Below, one piece after another: positions 34,485-43,268 of a DNA stretch of 64,000 nt. The notes below the pieces were generated by a model. The model saw only the letters and a list, made by a program, of their open reading frames with translations. It was not told where the DNA came from and ran no database searches. Numbering within the stretch: the first letter of the stretch is position 1; the number at the start of each line of letters is the position of its first letter. The stretch is taken from NCBI GenBank assembly GCA_937889225.1, contig CALAST010000096.1, positions 1 through 64,000 of the forward strand. Direction: 5' to 3'. The position numbers and the translations under genes were made by a program. Source of the DNA: an uncultured Lachnobacterium sp. (GTDB lineage: Bacteria > Bacillota > Clostridia > Lachnospirales > Lachnospiraceae).

Positions 34485-34903
34485 AATTCCTCCACAAATA
34501 ATGCTAATGTTAAAAACGGCACAAAAGGAATCTCATATTTTCGATTTTTTCGGAAAACAGTAAGAAGAACCAATGCCACAACTGCTGCAAGCATGCACGC
34601 TTCCATTACGATTACACATAAGGTTTCCCATTTATAAAAGAACCCCAACATAAAAAGAATCATGCCATCACCATAACCAATTGCTTCTTTTGTTATTTTC
34701 GCCAAAACCAAGCAAAGAATTCCCGGACATAATGCTACTATCTGAGCATATTCCCATGTTCCATTCCATATATCTCTCCCCTGAAAAATAATTCCAACGA
34801 ATATACCTAACAATATAAGCTGACCCATTACTTTTTTATACCTTATATCTGTTATGCTATGTACCAACATAACTAACATAATTATTATTTTATCCCATAC
34901 CAT
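34475..34903 (-). CDS. type IV prepilin peptidase A24 (TadV/CpaA-like)
   Basis: A 142-residue, strongly hydrophobic protein with two aspartates placed as in A24 peptidases: SITDIRYKK in the first loop and GYGDGMILF in the later one. It lacks the methylase half, as CpaA/TadV proteins do. It should cut the Flp pilin and the TadE-like proteins encoded around it. A second peptidase of this family lies at 41740-42234. Confidence 0.82.
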   Translation of the reverse strand: MVWDKIIIMLVMLVHSITDIRYKKVMGQLILLGIFVGIIFQGRDIWNGTWEYAQIVALCPGILCLVLAKITKEAIGYGDGMILFMLGFFYKWETLCVIVMEACMLAAVVALVLLTVFRKNRKYEIPFVPFLTLALFVEELCG

Positions 34904-34927
34904 AGTTCTCTGTATCCTTACTTTTTC

Positions 34928-35764
34928 TTAATAACAATACTTACATGCTGTTCTATTCCCAATCTCAGTAATCGGTATTTTCAAAATCGTTCTTTTAATA
35001 GCTGAACAATTAATATCCATATGATACAAGTACCCATATTTTGTGCAATATACATTTTTTACGCTTTTCTTACCATTACATAACGAACAGGGATAATATT
35101 TTTGCCCATCTTCTCCACGGAGTTTCTCTATCTGTTCTATAAAAACCTGTTCCACGGATAAATCCAAGCTCCTACATCCACTTGTTTTGTGATAAGCATT
35201 TCCACTTGGTGTTACATATACATAAGAAGATATTTCTTCTTTGGTTTTTCCTTTGTTTTCCCCATTCCATTTTCGAAATACATTTTCATGTGTAATTGGA
35301 AAATAGGTTCTTTTAAAGAACTTTATCGGAAGTTTCATATAATAAGAAGCTTTCAGTGTTATTTCTTCCTCTGAAATATCGGATGCGGATAATGAAATCC
35401 CCCAAACTCCACCTATTATATTTTCATCCGAAACCTCACATTCTTCTAACGCATAGACAAAAAATGCTTTGGCACTTAACATAAGGGCACTTTCCGAAGT
35501 CATCAGACAACTTTCCAATGCTGTTTTCTTTCCTGCATACAGTAAGGCGTTTTCTACACAAACTTGCACCTGCAACATCCGAAAAAGAAATAAAATACTC
35601 ACGAAAAACCCTGCTGCTAATGGAAATAAGACTGCCGCTTCTACCGTGAAAGACGCTTTTGGCCTGGTGCAAAAGGATATCCCCTTGTGCAATATATAGG
35701 AATTTTTATTTTTGTATCCCGGGAGAGACTTGATATGATGATGAAAGAAGCTACAAGGGAACAT
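34928..35764 (-). CDS. TadE-like protein with duplicated Cys/His module
   Basis: After a 35-residue lead comes the prepilin signature RPKASFTVEAAVLFPLAAGFFVSILFLF. The exoplasmic middle is followed by two similar segments: YHKTSGC with PCSLC, and YHMDINC with ACKYC, each giving one His and three Cys, as in a small metal-binding fold. The start at 35764 has only a weak ribosome site and lies 22 bases after the DUF5702 stop codon. A pilin-like protein with a tandem metal module is unusual. Confidence 0.68.
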   Translation of the reverse strand: MFPCSFFHHHIKSLPGYKNKNSYILHKGISFCTRPKASFTVEAAVLFPLAAGFFVSILFLFRMLQVQVCVENALLYAGKKTALESCLMTSESALMLSAKAFFVYALEECEVSDENIIGGVWGISLSASDISEEEITLKASYYMKLPIKFFKRTYFPITHENVFRKWNGENKGKTKEEISSYVYVTPSGNAYHKTSGCRSLDLSVEQVFIEQIEKLRGEDGQKYYPCSLCNGKKSVKNVYCTKYGYLYHMDINCSAIKRTILKIPITEIGNRTACKYCY

Positions 35765-35785
35765 CCATTTACACCCGACTTTCTT

Positions 35786-37234
35786 TTATAATGCGTAAAA
35801 AAATTGCTTATCTTTTAAGATAACAGGGCGATTATCCTGATAAATGGGTAAAAACTGAAAGGATAAAAATAAATGTTTATACACATACTCTATTTGAACT
35901 GCTGCACCAATTACCATATTATCCATATAAAAATCTGCATCTTTCTGCTGTATGGAAGCCTCCATTAAATCCATAGCACGAAATGCCATGTTTTCTTCTT
36001 CCTCAAAAAATAACAATAATCTCAAATAGTTTTCATAAGAAATTCCACTTTCACTTTCTTTTGCCATCAGAAAACTGTTCCCTATACTTGCAATATTATC
36101 TATATCCAATGTCCACAAATTACTGCTTTTTATAAAAGGGATGTTCTTTCCATCCAGCAATGTCCGCAAGTCCAAAATGCTTTCTGCGTATGCCCATGCG
36201 GCTATAATTCCCATTTTCAAAACTTCCACAACAGCGGGTGGAACTCCTACCACTAGAAATCCTAATGCAGCAGAGTGAGCCATCGCCATCTTTTCCGCAT
36301 CATTAAGCAAATACAACATATTGGCGGCTTGACGTGTAAGCAATATTTTATTTACCGTTGCTTTTAAATTTGCTGTATCATTATCTTTCTTTCCAATTAA
36401 ATATTCCAATTCATAAGATAAGGCTCTGTTTTCTTTTACATTTCCATAACTTCCAAAATACTTTAAAAGATATTGTTGAAACAATATAGTATCTATCCAA
36501 CTCACCGTTGAATCCACTTCCAAAGTTCCCCTCTTTTTTGACCTTTTTGATACCACTTTATCCATATCCAATGTTTTCTCTGAAACAGAATCCGTATCTT
36601 TCAATACTAATTGCAATATTCCTTTCTTTTGGAGTTTTTTTACTTCTTCCATTGGATTCTTTTCGATAATTGTTTCGGTTGGTACTTTTGTTAATTCTCC
36701 TGCTTTATCTTGTGATTCCTTTGCATTTGAATAGTAGCTTTCCAAAAGCTTCAAAGCCTCATCCATTTTCGTCATATCCAACTCCCCCTTCTCTAAAAGA
36801 CCTTTTATAGCTTCATAAGCACTATATAAACTCTGCACATTTTCATATAAAGCATATTCCTGCATATAATTACTTACGCCTTTTATAAACAAACCTCCAT
36901 TTCCGTCTGTAGCTAACACATACTGAAACTCACACACTTCATTTACGGAAAAATTTAAAAATGACATTTTTTCCTCTTTATTTCCGGCAGATGCTTCTTT
37001 TATGATGTCGCTTTCCAAACTTGATAAATTTCTTCCCAAACTTTTGTATTCTTCCCAAAGTTCCTGATTATATACCGCAAATGCATTCATTACTGCCAGT
37101 TCTGTTTGCAATCCCGCAATAGAGTGAATAGATTTCACTCTTGCAGCTTCCAATAAACAAAACAAAAAAGAGGTAATTAATACCAAAACAAGCAACACAA
37201 AAATCGTAATGCTTCCCTTTTGCTTTTTAGCAAT
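35786..37234 (-). CDS. DUF5702/TadG-like protein, probable AUU start
   Basis: The conserved N-terminus KKQKGSITIFVLLVLVLITSF can only be reached from a start upstream of the first GTG (37198). The best candidate is ATT at 37232-37234, overlapping the TGA of the Flp pilin gene (CTGATT), with GGAGG 13 bases and AAGG 5 bases upstream; a CTG at 37237 is the alternative. The 482-residue product has one membrane anchor and a large exoplasmic part. In Tad loci such proteins are thought to be pseudopilin or scaffold components. Function is inferred from position. Confidence 0.7.
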   Translation of the reverse strand: MAKKQKGSITIFVLLVLVLITSFLFCLLEAARVKSIHSIAGLQTELAVMNAFAVYNQELWEEYKSLGRNLSSLESDIIKEASAGNKEEKMSFLNFSVNEVCEFQYVLATDGNGGLFIKGVSNYMQEYALYENVQSLYSAYEAIKGLLEKGELDMTKMDEALKLLESYYSNAKESQDKAGELTKVPTETIIEKNPMEEVKKLQKKGILQLVLKDTDSVSEKTLDMDKVVSKRSKKRGTLEVDSTVSWIDTILFQQYLLKYFGSYGNVKENRALSYELEYLIGKKDNDTANLKATVNKILLTRQAANMLYLLNDAEKMAMAHSAALGFLVVGVPPAVVEVLKMGIIAAWAYAESILDLRTLLDGKNIPFIKSSNLWTLDIDNIASIGNSFLMAKESESGISYENYLRLLLFFEEEENMAFRAMDLMEASIQQKDADFYMDNMVIGAAVQIEYVYKHLFLSFQFLPIYQDNRPVILKDKQFFYAL

Positions 37235-37401
37235 CAGACCTTGCCCGCCTCCTTTGTTATAGTATCAAAAATATCATTTACCAAGTCTGTCAGCTGTTCT
37301 TTAAAAATAAGCACAATACCAATCAACACTACAATAATTAGTATCATTTCCACTACACCTGCTCCATCTTCTTCTTTTAAAAATCTTATAAAATGTTCCA
37401 T
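37234..37401 (-). CDS. flp: Flp1-family type IVb pilin
   Basis: This 55-residue protein (MEHFIRFLKEEDGAGVVEMI, then LIIVVLIGIVLIFKEQL) has the short leader, Gly-x-x-x-x-Glu cleavage pattern (GAGVVEM) and hydrophobic helix of Flp pilins. GGAGG lies 5 bases before the ATG at 37401. It is the main pilus subunit in Tad systems. It stops at 37234-37236 on top of the start of the next gene, and follows TadC by nine bases. Confidence 0.85.
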   Translation of the reverse strand: MEHFIRFLKEEDGAGVVEMILIIVVLIGIVLIFKEQLTDLVNDIFDTITKEAGKV

Positions 37402-37410
37402 CATTTCCTC

Positions 37411-38604
37411 CTAAATTGAAAAATTTATAAATGCCGGCAATAACACAATTGCCATAACAAGAAACAACATAATCATCATTGGCATCAATAACTTTGTAGA
37501 TGCCTCTTCACCGGATTTTCGAACGTTCAAAATTCGCTGTTCATATGCTGCTTCTGCTTCCTTATCCAACATTTCACAAAGCCCTTTTGTTCCTTTCTCC
37601 CTATTTGCCAAAAGCATACGAATCAATCTGTGATAACACATTAAGGGAATTCGTTCCATCATTTCTAAAAGAGCTTCTTTTTCACTTTCTCCCTCCTGTA
37701 TTTTTCGATTTACTAAAATAATCTCTTTATATGCCGCTTTCGACTGATATCCATCTGTTTCTATTCTTCTTGTATATTGATTTGCCATTACATTCCATGC
37801 CTGCTTTAGTGTCATTCCTGCTCCCATTAAGACAGACAAACTCCCTATTATCTCCGGATAATCCTGCTCCATGCTATTTTGTTCTGATTTCTCCTTTTCC
37901 TTTTTTTGCTCTTTTTCCCTTAAGTAAAGTAAAAGAGCTACTATGATTTCCAGACCTAATACTTTAAATGCAATATTCGATGATTTCTGAGACCAATTCA
38001 AACGAATCCCATTTATTTCTTCCGGCAATACAATCTCAGAAATACCCTCTTTTTGCATTTCCTGTTCAAACCATGCATCTATAAAAGCCGTCATTTCCTC
38101 TTCTTGTGTCAATACTCTTTTTTTCACTACAAATGCAAATGTATATAATTCTTCATACTCACCACAACGTAATGTAGCTATTGCATTTACAACTATACCT
38201 TCTTTGGGTACTTTTTCCTGATTTACGCTGTAATCCGCATGAATGCAGTTTGCTGGAGAAAAAGACCATTCTGCCTCTATCCGACCCGATGCATATTGTT
38301 CCTTTGCAGGAACTACTATGGATATTTCTTCAAAATCATGATTTATTTCTGCCTTTGCTATCTCAAACCATTCATGTGCTTCGCTTTCGCTATACAACAC
38401 TTCCTCCACTTGAAGTTTATAAACATAATCCTCAGGCAGACCTTCTGCATTTAAAATTAACTCAACCTCTTTCGTTCCTTCCATTGCCTCATTTCGCTGA
38501 ATCACACCATTTTCTATGCATGTATTGTTCTGTTCATATAAAAACGCAAGGAGAAAAATCACTAAAAATAGAATCACTTGTTTTATGTAATACACCTTTT
38601 TCAT
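37411..38604 (-). CDS. tadC: TadC-like T2SS F protein with extra N-terminal domain
   Basis: The last 170 residues form a type II secretion F domain (YPEIIGSLSVLMGAGMTLKQAWNVM, GLCEMLDKEAEAAYEQRILNVRKSGEEASTKLLMPMMIMLF split here). The first 220 residues are unusual: one membrane span at 9-24, then an extracytoplasmic, beta-rich acidic region (LILNAEGLPEDYVYKLQVEEV), then a second span near 213. Typical TadC lacks this domain. It forms the inner membrane platform with TadB. Confidence 0.82.
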   Translation of the reverse strand: MKKVYYIKQVILFLVIFLLAFLYEQNNTCIENGVIQRNEAMEGTKEVELILNAEGLPEDYVYKLQVEEVLYSESEAHEWFEIAKAEINHDFEEISIVVPAKEQYASGRIEAEWSFSPANCIHADYSVNQEKVPKEGIVVNAIATLRCGEYEELYTFAFVVKKRVLTQEEEMTAFIDAWFEQEMQKEGISEIVLPEEINGIRLNWSQKSSNIAFKVLGLEIIVALLLYLREKEQKKEKEKSEQNSMEQDYPEIIGSLSVLMGAGMTLKQAWNVMANQYTRRIETDGYQSKAAYKEIILVNRKIQEGESEKEALLEMMERIPLMCYHRLIRMLLANREKGTKGLCEMLDKEAEAAYEQRILNVRKSGEEASTKLLMPMMIMLFLVMAIVLLPAFINFSI

Positions 38605-38607
38605 GCT

Positions 38608-39345
38608 CTACACCTGAATTTGTATTGTTTTTATCGCTAAAATAACTGCCATTACATATCCACCTAAGGCTATGCTCATACATATAACGCCAAATATATT
38701 GTGATACAAAACTTCCATGTAGTCACCTGCTGTCATTTGCAAAAAGAATAAAAGAAATAACGGAATTATGCACATAATCAGACTCTCCATTCTTTTTCCG
38801 GCTAACATTACCTCCACCTCCTTTTTAGTTTCATATTTTTCCTGTATTCGATAAATCGTCATCTCAATAATTTTTTCCCAATTGGCACCACTTCTTTTTC
38901 CATATGCCAGTACTTCCGCAAATTGCACAATATCATCAATGCCTGTGCGTAACGCAAACTCCAGTATCAGCCGTTCTATTGGCACATTATTTTTGACTAA
39001 TGTATTGATTTCCACAAGCTCACGATATACATACGATGTATCTCCATACAAAATATGCAATTCTTTTTCTGTTTCTTTCCATGCATTCTCCATAGAGTAT
39101 CCTGCCTGTAATGCACTATTTAATGCCTTTAGCCCTTCTATAAATTCTTTATGTAAAGTTTCTTTTCGCAATCTTAGCTTTCTTTTTTCTTCTGCTTTTT
39201 TCAAAAAAACAAAAACAACCGGCAATGCAACCATTCCCCATAGAGAACGGTAAAACAAAAACGCAATCATTCCTGTCACAGCCATCGCCGCAAATCCTGT
39301 TAAGACTACTTCCCAAATGGATAATACATATGTTTTATATGTCAA
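38608..39345 (-). CDS. tadB: TadB-like T2SS F inner membrane protein
   Basis: The 245-residue protein has two N-terminal spans (TGFAAMAVTGMIAFLFY), the F-domain (FIEGLKALNSALQAGYSMENAWKE, AEVLAYGKRSGANWEKIIEMTI) and two C-terminal spans. It starts four bases inside the tadA end. TadB and TadC are thought to move with the TadA ATPase to add pilin subunits. Confidence 0.88.
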   Translation of the reverse strand: MTYKTYVLSIWEVVLTGFAAMAVTGMIAFLFYRSLWGMVALPVVFVFLKKAEEKRKLRLRKETLHKEFIEGLKALNSALQAGYSMENAWKETEKELHILYGDTSYVYRELVEINTLVKNNVPIERLILEFALRTGIDDIVQFAEVLAYGKRSGANWEKIIEMTIYRIQEKYETKKEVEVMLAGKRMESLIMCIIPLFLLFFLQMTAGDYMEVLYHNIFGVICMSIALGGYVMAVILAIKTIQIQV

Positions 39346-40538
39346 ATAATTACATGCTCCTTATCGTCTAATTTCTCCAATTTCTCTCTGCATAACAGAG
39401 TGCCTGTTTTCTTGAGACTTCCATTTTCTCTTTTGAAAAGTATATTCTGCTTAATCTCACCGTTTTCAATTCCTGTCAATTCTGCAATTTCCATTACTTT
39501 TCGACTTTTATCACGCTGTCTTGCTAAATGAATGATGATATCTATGCCCGAAGCAATTTGCTGACGAACTGCCGCAAGTGGCAATTCCATCCCCATCAAA
39601 ACCATTGTTTCCAATCGGCTTAACATATCCTTTGTTGAATTGGCATGACCGGTTGAGAGACTTCCATCGTGCCCCGTATTCATCGCTTGAAGCATATCAA
39701 GTGCCTCTCCACCACGAACCTCTCCAATAATAATTCTCTCCGGCCTCATGCGAAGCGCTGTTCGTATTAATTCTCGTTGGCTAATGCTGCTTACTCCCTC
39801 TACATAAGAATTACGTGTTTCCAATCGAACCACATTCTGGCAGCCCTGCAATTGCAATTCTGCTGAATCTTCAATTGTAATCACTCGCTCTTGCAGCGGA
39901 ATATAAGCAGATAATGCATTCAAAAATGTGGTTTTCCCGGAACTTGTTCCACCAGAAATAAACAGATTATATCCGGCTTTTACTACTTTTCTTAAAAAAT
40001 CCATAGCTTCCCATGTAAGCGTATCACATTCCACTAATTTCTCCATCGTAAGAGCTTCTTTTGGAAATTTACGAATGGAAATAGCTGAGCCATCAATTGC
40101 AATCGGTGCTAATACAATATTCACACGCGAACCATCCTCTAAGCGTGTATCTGCAATCGGATTCATACGATTTATCACACGATTATGTCGTCCTACAATC
40201 TGCTGTATCACATCCTGCAAACGTTCTTCTGAGGAAAATGAGTACGCATATTTTTCTATTTTTCCATTCTTTTCGAAAAATACCTGCTTAGGTCCATTTA
40301 CCATGATTTCCGTCACACTATCGTCTTCTAAAAGTTCCTGCAAAATATCAAGTCCCCGCAATGCATGAAAAACTCGCTTTTCTAAATATACTCGCTGTTT
40401 AATGGATAATTTTTCTTTTGTAATGCATTTAGAAATTTCTTCTGCTATCAAACTGCGTACTTCCTGCTCTGTAGCTTCTTTTGAAAAATCCATTCTCTGC
40501 AATACATTTTCTTTAAGCGTGTCACATAACTTATCCAC
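39342..40538 (-). CDS. tadA: TadA/CpaF-family secretion ATPase
   Basis: The 398-residue ATPase has Walker A GGTSSGKTTF (196-205), an Asp box ITIEDSAELQL, the Walker B region RIIIGEVRGGEALDML (268-283) and the His box GSLSTGHANS. This is the motor of the Tad pilus. It overlaps the TadZ-like gene by eight bases and tadB by four, so translation is coupled through the operon. Confidence 0.94.
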   Translation of the reverse strand: MDKLCDTLKENVLQRMDFSKEATEQEVRSLIAEEISKCITKEKLSIKQRVYLEKRVFHALRGLDILQELLEDDSVTEIMVNGPKQVFFEKNGKIEKYAYSFSSEERLQDVIQQIVGRHNRVINRMNPIADTRLEDGSRVNIVLAPIAIDGSAISIRKFPKEALTMEKLVECDTLTWEAMDFLRKVVKAGYNLFISGGTSSGKTTFLNALSAYIPLQERVITIEDSAELQLQGCQNVVRLETRNSYVEGVSSISQRELIRTALRMRPERIIIGEVRGGEALDMLQAMNTGHDGSLSTGHANSTKDMLSRLETMVLMGMELPLAAVRQQIASGIDIIIHLARQRDKSRKVMEIAELTGIENGEIKQNILFKRENGSLKKTGTLLCREKLEKLDDKEHVII

Positions 40539-41547
40539 AATCCAACTCCATACATACTTTTTTTCTCAACAAATCTCCCATTTCTCCCCATTGCCATAAG
40601 CGGATAAGTTGAGAACAGTCCAAATGTGCATATCCTCTATCGGAAAGTGGAATTTCTGTCAATCTATTGGCACAACTCTCATATCCCTTTTGCTTCATTT
40701 CCTCTATAAATTCCTGCTGTCTTACCTTTTCCAATAAGCCATCTTTTTTCAAAAAGCAAACGCTCTCACACTTATCTAAAAGGTCATAAAACCCCTGAAA
40801 TCTCGAACCAAAGTTGATAACTATCGCATCATAATCCATCTCTTCTTCTAAAATCCGAAACATTTTCTCATACATAACTGCATCTGCTTCTGTCAGACAT
40901 TGGGAATTTCTCGCAGGATATACATAATCACAATATTCCAAATGCCCAATCGCTGAAACAATTCTCCCCTTTGTATAAACACCTGTTTCCGCAAGAGCTA
41001 ATAATTCTTCTAATCCGGATGTATTGATTTCTTCTTCCAATGCTGTCAGACCACTATTCTCCTGCAAATCCAAAAGTAAAACATTTCCTTTTTCCCTTTG
41101 GATAGCAGCTACCGTAATTGCAAATGGAATCTGTAACTGCGTATTGGACAACGCATAAATTCCCCATTTAATAGTCTTTTTCCTTGTTTTTTCCGATAAT
41201 GCCTTTTCTTCCATTCCGGTAATCTGCGAAATACTATCCACGATTTTATATACCGGCTGATATTTATCTGCTAAAAATACATTAGGAGCTTCTTTTGTAA
41301 TTCCTAATTCTTCCTCCCCCAAAAATACCACTTTACATCCATCTTCCCCAAATGCCTTTGCCCATTCCCATGCATAATCTCCTATCAAAATTATGTCATA
41401 AGATAATTTTTTCGTATTTTCAAGTTCTTCCATGCTCGTAAAAACGCTGATTCGAAACTGATTTTTAAAATGATTGATAAGACAATTGGTAAAACGATTC
41501 TGATATTCCTCATCTCCAATGCATATTGCTAACTCTTTTTTTCCCAT
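40531..41547 (-). CDS. TadZ/CpaE-like pilus localization protein
   Basis: I start it at 41547 (MGKKELAICIGDEE) with AAAGGAGG 5 bases upstream, giving 338 residues. The first 120 form a receiver-like domain (YDIILIGDYAWEW). The rest is a MinD-type fold without a working Walker A: the usual KGGxGKT is replaced near KWGIYALSNTQLQIPFAI. CpaE/TadZ proteins mark the pole where the pilus is built. Loss of the P-loop has also been noted for some TadZ relatives. It leads the Tad operon. Confidence 0.8.
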   Translation of the reverse strand: MGKKELAICIGDEEYQNRFTNCLINHFKNQFRISVFTSMEELENTKKLSYDIILIGDYAWEWAKAFGEDGCKVVFLGEEELGITKEAPNVFLADKYQPVYKIVDSISQITGMEEKALSEKTRKKTIKWGIYALSNTQLQIPFAITVAAIQREKGNVLLLDLQENSGLTALEEEINTSGLEELLALAETGVYTKGRIVSAIGHLEYCDYVYPARNSQCLTEADAVMYEKMFRILEEEMDYDAIVINFGSRFQGFYDLLDKCESVCFLKKDGLLEKVRQQEFIEEMKQKGYESCANRLTEIPLSDRGYAHLDCSQLIRLWQWGEMGDLLRKKVCMELDCG

Positions 41548-41580
41548 TTTGCCTCCTTTCTTATTCTTTTTCTCGTCAAG

Positions 41581-41607
41581 CGAATATTCGCAATCCGCAT
41601 TCGCTAT
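41581..41607. repeat. dispersed GGATTGCGA repeat, copy 2 (reverse)
   Basis: CGAATATTCGCAATCCGCATTCGCTA is a reverse-complement relative of 29271-29303. It lies in the 192-base gap between the TadZ-like gene and the second prepilin peptidase, which holds no gene. Confidence 0.45.
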
Positions 41608-41739
41608 GGCTCTATCCGACACTCCATGCAGATAAACCAGCATTCCGGATACATGAAACTTAAGCCGACCTGCGTCCTATGGACTTGGTTCTCTCAGTTT
41701 CATTGTAAATAGCTACTATCGTAGTCTGATTCGGTTAAA

Positions 41740-42234
41740 TTAAAAACGAAAATTCTGACTTGCCCATAATCCAATCAATACAGGAATCGAAAAACAGATA
41801 TAGTGTTCCTTTTTCGATTCTGCTTGATATGCTTTTTTACAACCGTTCGAAATCTGAAACAAATATTGTATGCCATGCCACAATCCGCTTTTAAGATTGC
41901 CATACATAAGCATTTTTCCTAATGAAAACACAGCTGCTGCAATAAATGCATATACCATACACATCACCAATTGTCTAAAATTTAAAAAACCACCTATAAG
42001 GGAAAATAATTTGATATCTCCGGCACCTAAAATACCGGCAAGAAATAATAGATATAACAAGATAACCGGAAAAGAAGACAAGAACAGCACTTCCACTATG
42101 CCAATAATGCCTTTTAACATACATCTACGGACAATCGCAATACACAGCCCTATTAAAATCAGCCGGTTACTGATTCGCCTCTGCTTTATGTCCATGCAAC
42201 AAGCTATACATACAAGTATGTAAGCAATCCACAT
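41740..42234 (-). CDS. second prepilin peptidase A24
   Basis: The start is the ATG at 42234 with GAGG 8 bases upstream; 164 residues. Catalytic aspartates lie in CCMDIKQRRI and GAGDIKLFSLIGG, and five to six hydrophobic spans surround them. It is separated from the Tad operon by 192 bases, with its own promoter. Two peptidases of one family in one locus suggest that pilin and pseudopilins are cut by different enzymes, or that one is redundant. Confidence 0.85.
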   Translation of the reverse strand: MWIAYILVCIACCMDIKQRRISNRLILIGLCIAIVRRCMLKGIIGIVEVLFLSSFPVILLYLLFLAGILGAGDIKLFSLIGGFLNFRQLVMCMVYAFIAAAVFSLGKMLMYGNLKSGLWHGIQYLFQISNGCKKAYQAESKKEHYICFSIPVLIGLWASQNFRF

Positions 42235-42260
42235 CTGTATCACCTCTTTTTGTGTCTTGG

Positions 42261-42289
42261 ATTATAGCAAGCACTCGTTTTATTGTCCA
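42261..42289 (-). promoter_or_regulatory. promoter of the prepilin peptidase/Tad region
   Basis: TGGACA (42284-42289) and TATAAT (42261-42266) are 17 bases apart on the minus strand, 27 bases before the start codon. The remainder of the gap to 42567 is AT-rich with no gene. Confidence 0.65.
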
Positions 42290-42567
42290 GTATTTTCAGA
42301 AAAATTCTTTATTTTTGTAAAATTTTCACAATTTTTTCTCCAATAAAAAAACATATACCCAAAAAACATTGAAAATACAACCTTTTTTGCTTCCAAAACA
42401 AAAATTTTAAAAATATGCAATAGTAGAAAGTATACTTTTTCCAAATTTGCTTATACTTGTAAAAAGAGTTCATTTACTAATTCTCTACATCCCTAATAAG
42501 ATGTATGGAATATATTTGACCATTCATAAAATACAACATTTTCAGAGGGGAGTGCCTATTAAAATTT

Positions 42568-42801
42568 ATGAAATTATTTAATAAATCAAAGAAAGATGAA
42601 GATGCTTACTTGATTTTAAAAGAAGATATTGAAAAAACAACTTCCGATCTTCGGGCCGCATATACAAATCTCGAAAATGTAGTAGACCCTGATTTAATAG
42701 ACTATTATATTTATCAGGCAAAAGCTGTACAAATTCGCTACAAATTTTTACTTTCCTGTATAAAAAAATTAGAGGACTCTTATACTAAGAATCCTCTTTG
42801 A
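42568..42801 (+). CDS. YaaL/DUF2508-like protein
   Basis: A 77-residue helical protein: EDAYLILKEDIEKTTSDLRAAYTNLENV, then DPDLIDYYIYQAKAVQIRYKFLL, the pattern of the YaaL family (DUF2508) found near sporulation and DNA repair genes in Firmicutes. Function unknown. The best ribosome site (GGGGAG) is about 16 bases from the ATG, longer than usual. It converges on fliS, overlapping its end by 22 bases, where a weak hairpin (42771-42797) may stop both. Confidence 0.8.
   Translation: MKLFNKSKKDEDAYLILKEDIEKTTSDLRAAYTNLENVVDPDLIDYYIYQAKAVQIRYKFLLSCIKKLEDSYTKNPL
42771..42797. terminator. weak hairpin at converging gene ends
   Basis: AGAGGA (42771-42776) and TCCTCT (42792-42797) pair across the overlap of the YaaL-like gene and fliS. 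The stem is short and T-runs are poor. Confidence 0.3.
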
Positions 42802-43253
42802 GTATTATTACTATAACTTTCGTTTAAGTCATTTTTTCCATAAGTAATACCCGCATATACTTTCTGGGTATTACGCATTAGTGGTCCTGAGGTGTCTGCT
42901 TTCGCTGCCTCCTTAAAAGAACTATACAGACGCCTTAGGACATTTTCAGCTTCTATAATTCCATCTGTCTTATTTTGATAAATCGCTTTCGCCAATGCTC
43001 TTTTGGAATATACATACAATGTGTATAACTGCTTTGAAATATCATATGAAAAATCCAAAGCATTTATTAACTCTTCAATCGAAGCATTTGCCTTTCTTAT
43101 AGCAGTCTTATATGCCTCGTAATTGTTTTTATGATGCTCCTCTTTGGCTTCTTCCAAATAGGCAAATACAATATCATACATAATTACAATTAACTCACCT
43201 TTATTACATTGGCTGAGCCTTCTTGTAAAATCCTGTTTTAAGTGGTTTTCCAT
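42780..43253 (-). CDS. fliS: flagellin export chaperone FliS
   Basis: The 157-residue protein begins with the FliS-like helix (RRLSQCNKGELIVIMYDIVFAYLEEAKEEH) and has SIEELINALDFSYDISKQLYTLYVYSKRALAKA, the helical bundle that binds the flagellin C-terminus. It is somewhat longer than typical FliS (about 125-135), with a C-terminal tail. It lies 15 bases after flagellin and is probably cotranscribed with it, so that chaperone and cargo are made together. Confidence 0.88.
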   Translation of the reverse strand: MENHLKQDFTRRLSQCNKGELIVIMYDIVFAYLEEAKEEHHKNNYEAYKTAIRKANASIEELINALDFSYDISKQLYTLYVYSKRALAKAIYQNKTDGIIEAENVLRRLYSSFKEAAKADTSGPLMRNTQKVYAGITYGKNDLNESYSNNTQRGFLV

Positions 43254-43268
43254 ATACCCCTCTCTTTA

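Noticed and set aside
41548..41739. Riboswitch such as c-di-GMP between the TadZ-like gene and the second peptidase
   Set aside because: No conserved GGxxACGCAAAG-type core could be found on either strand.
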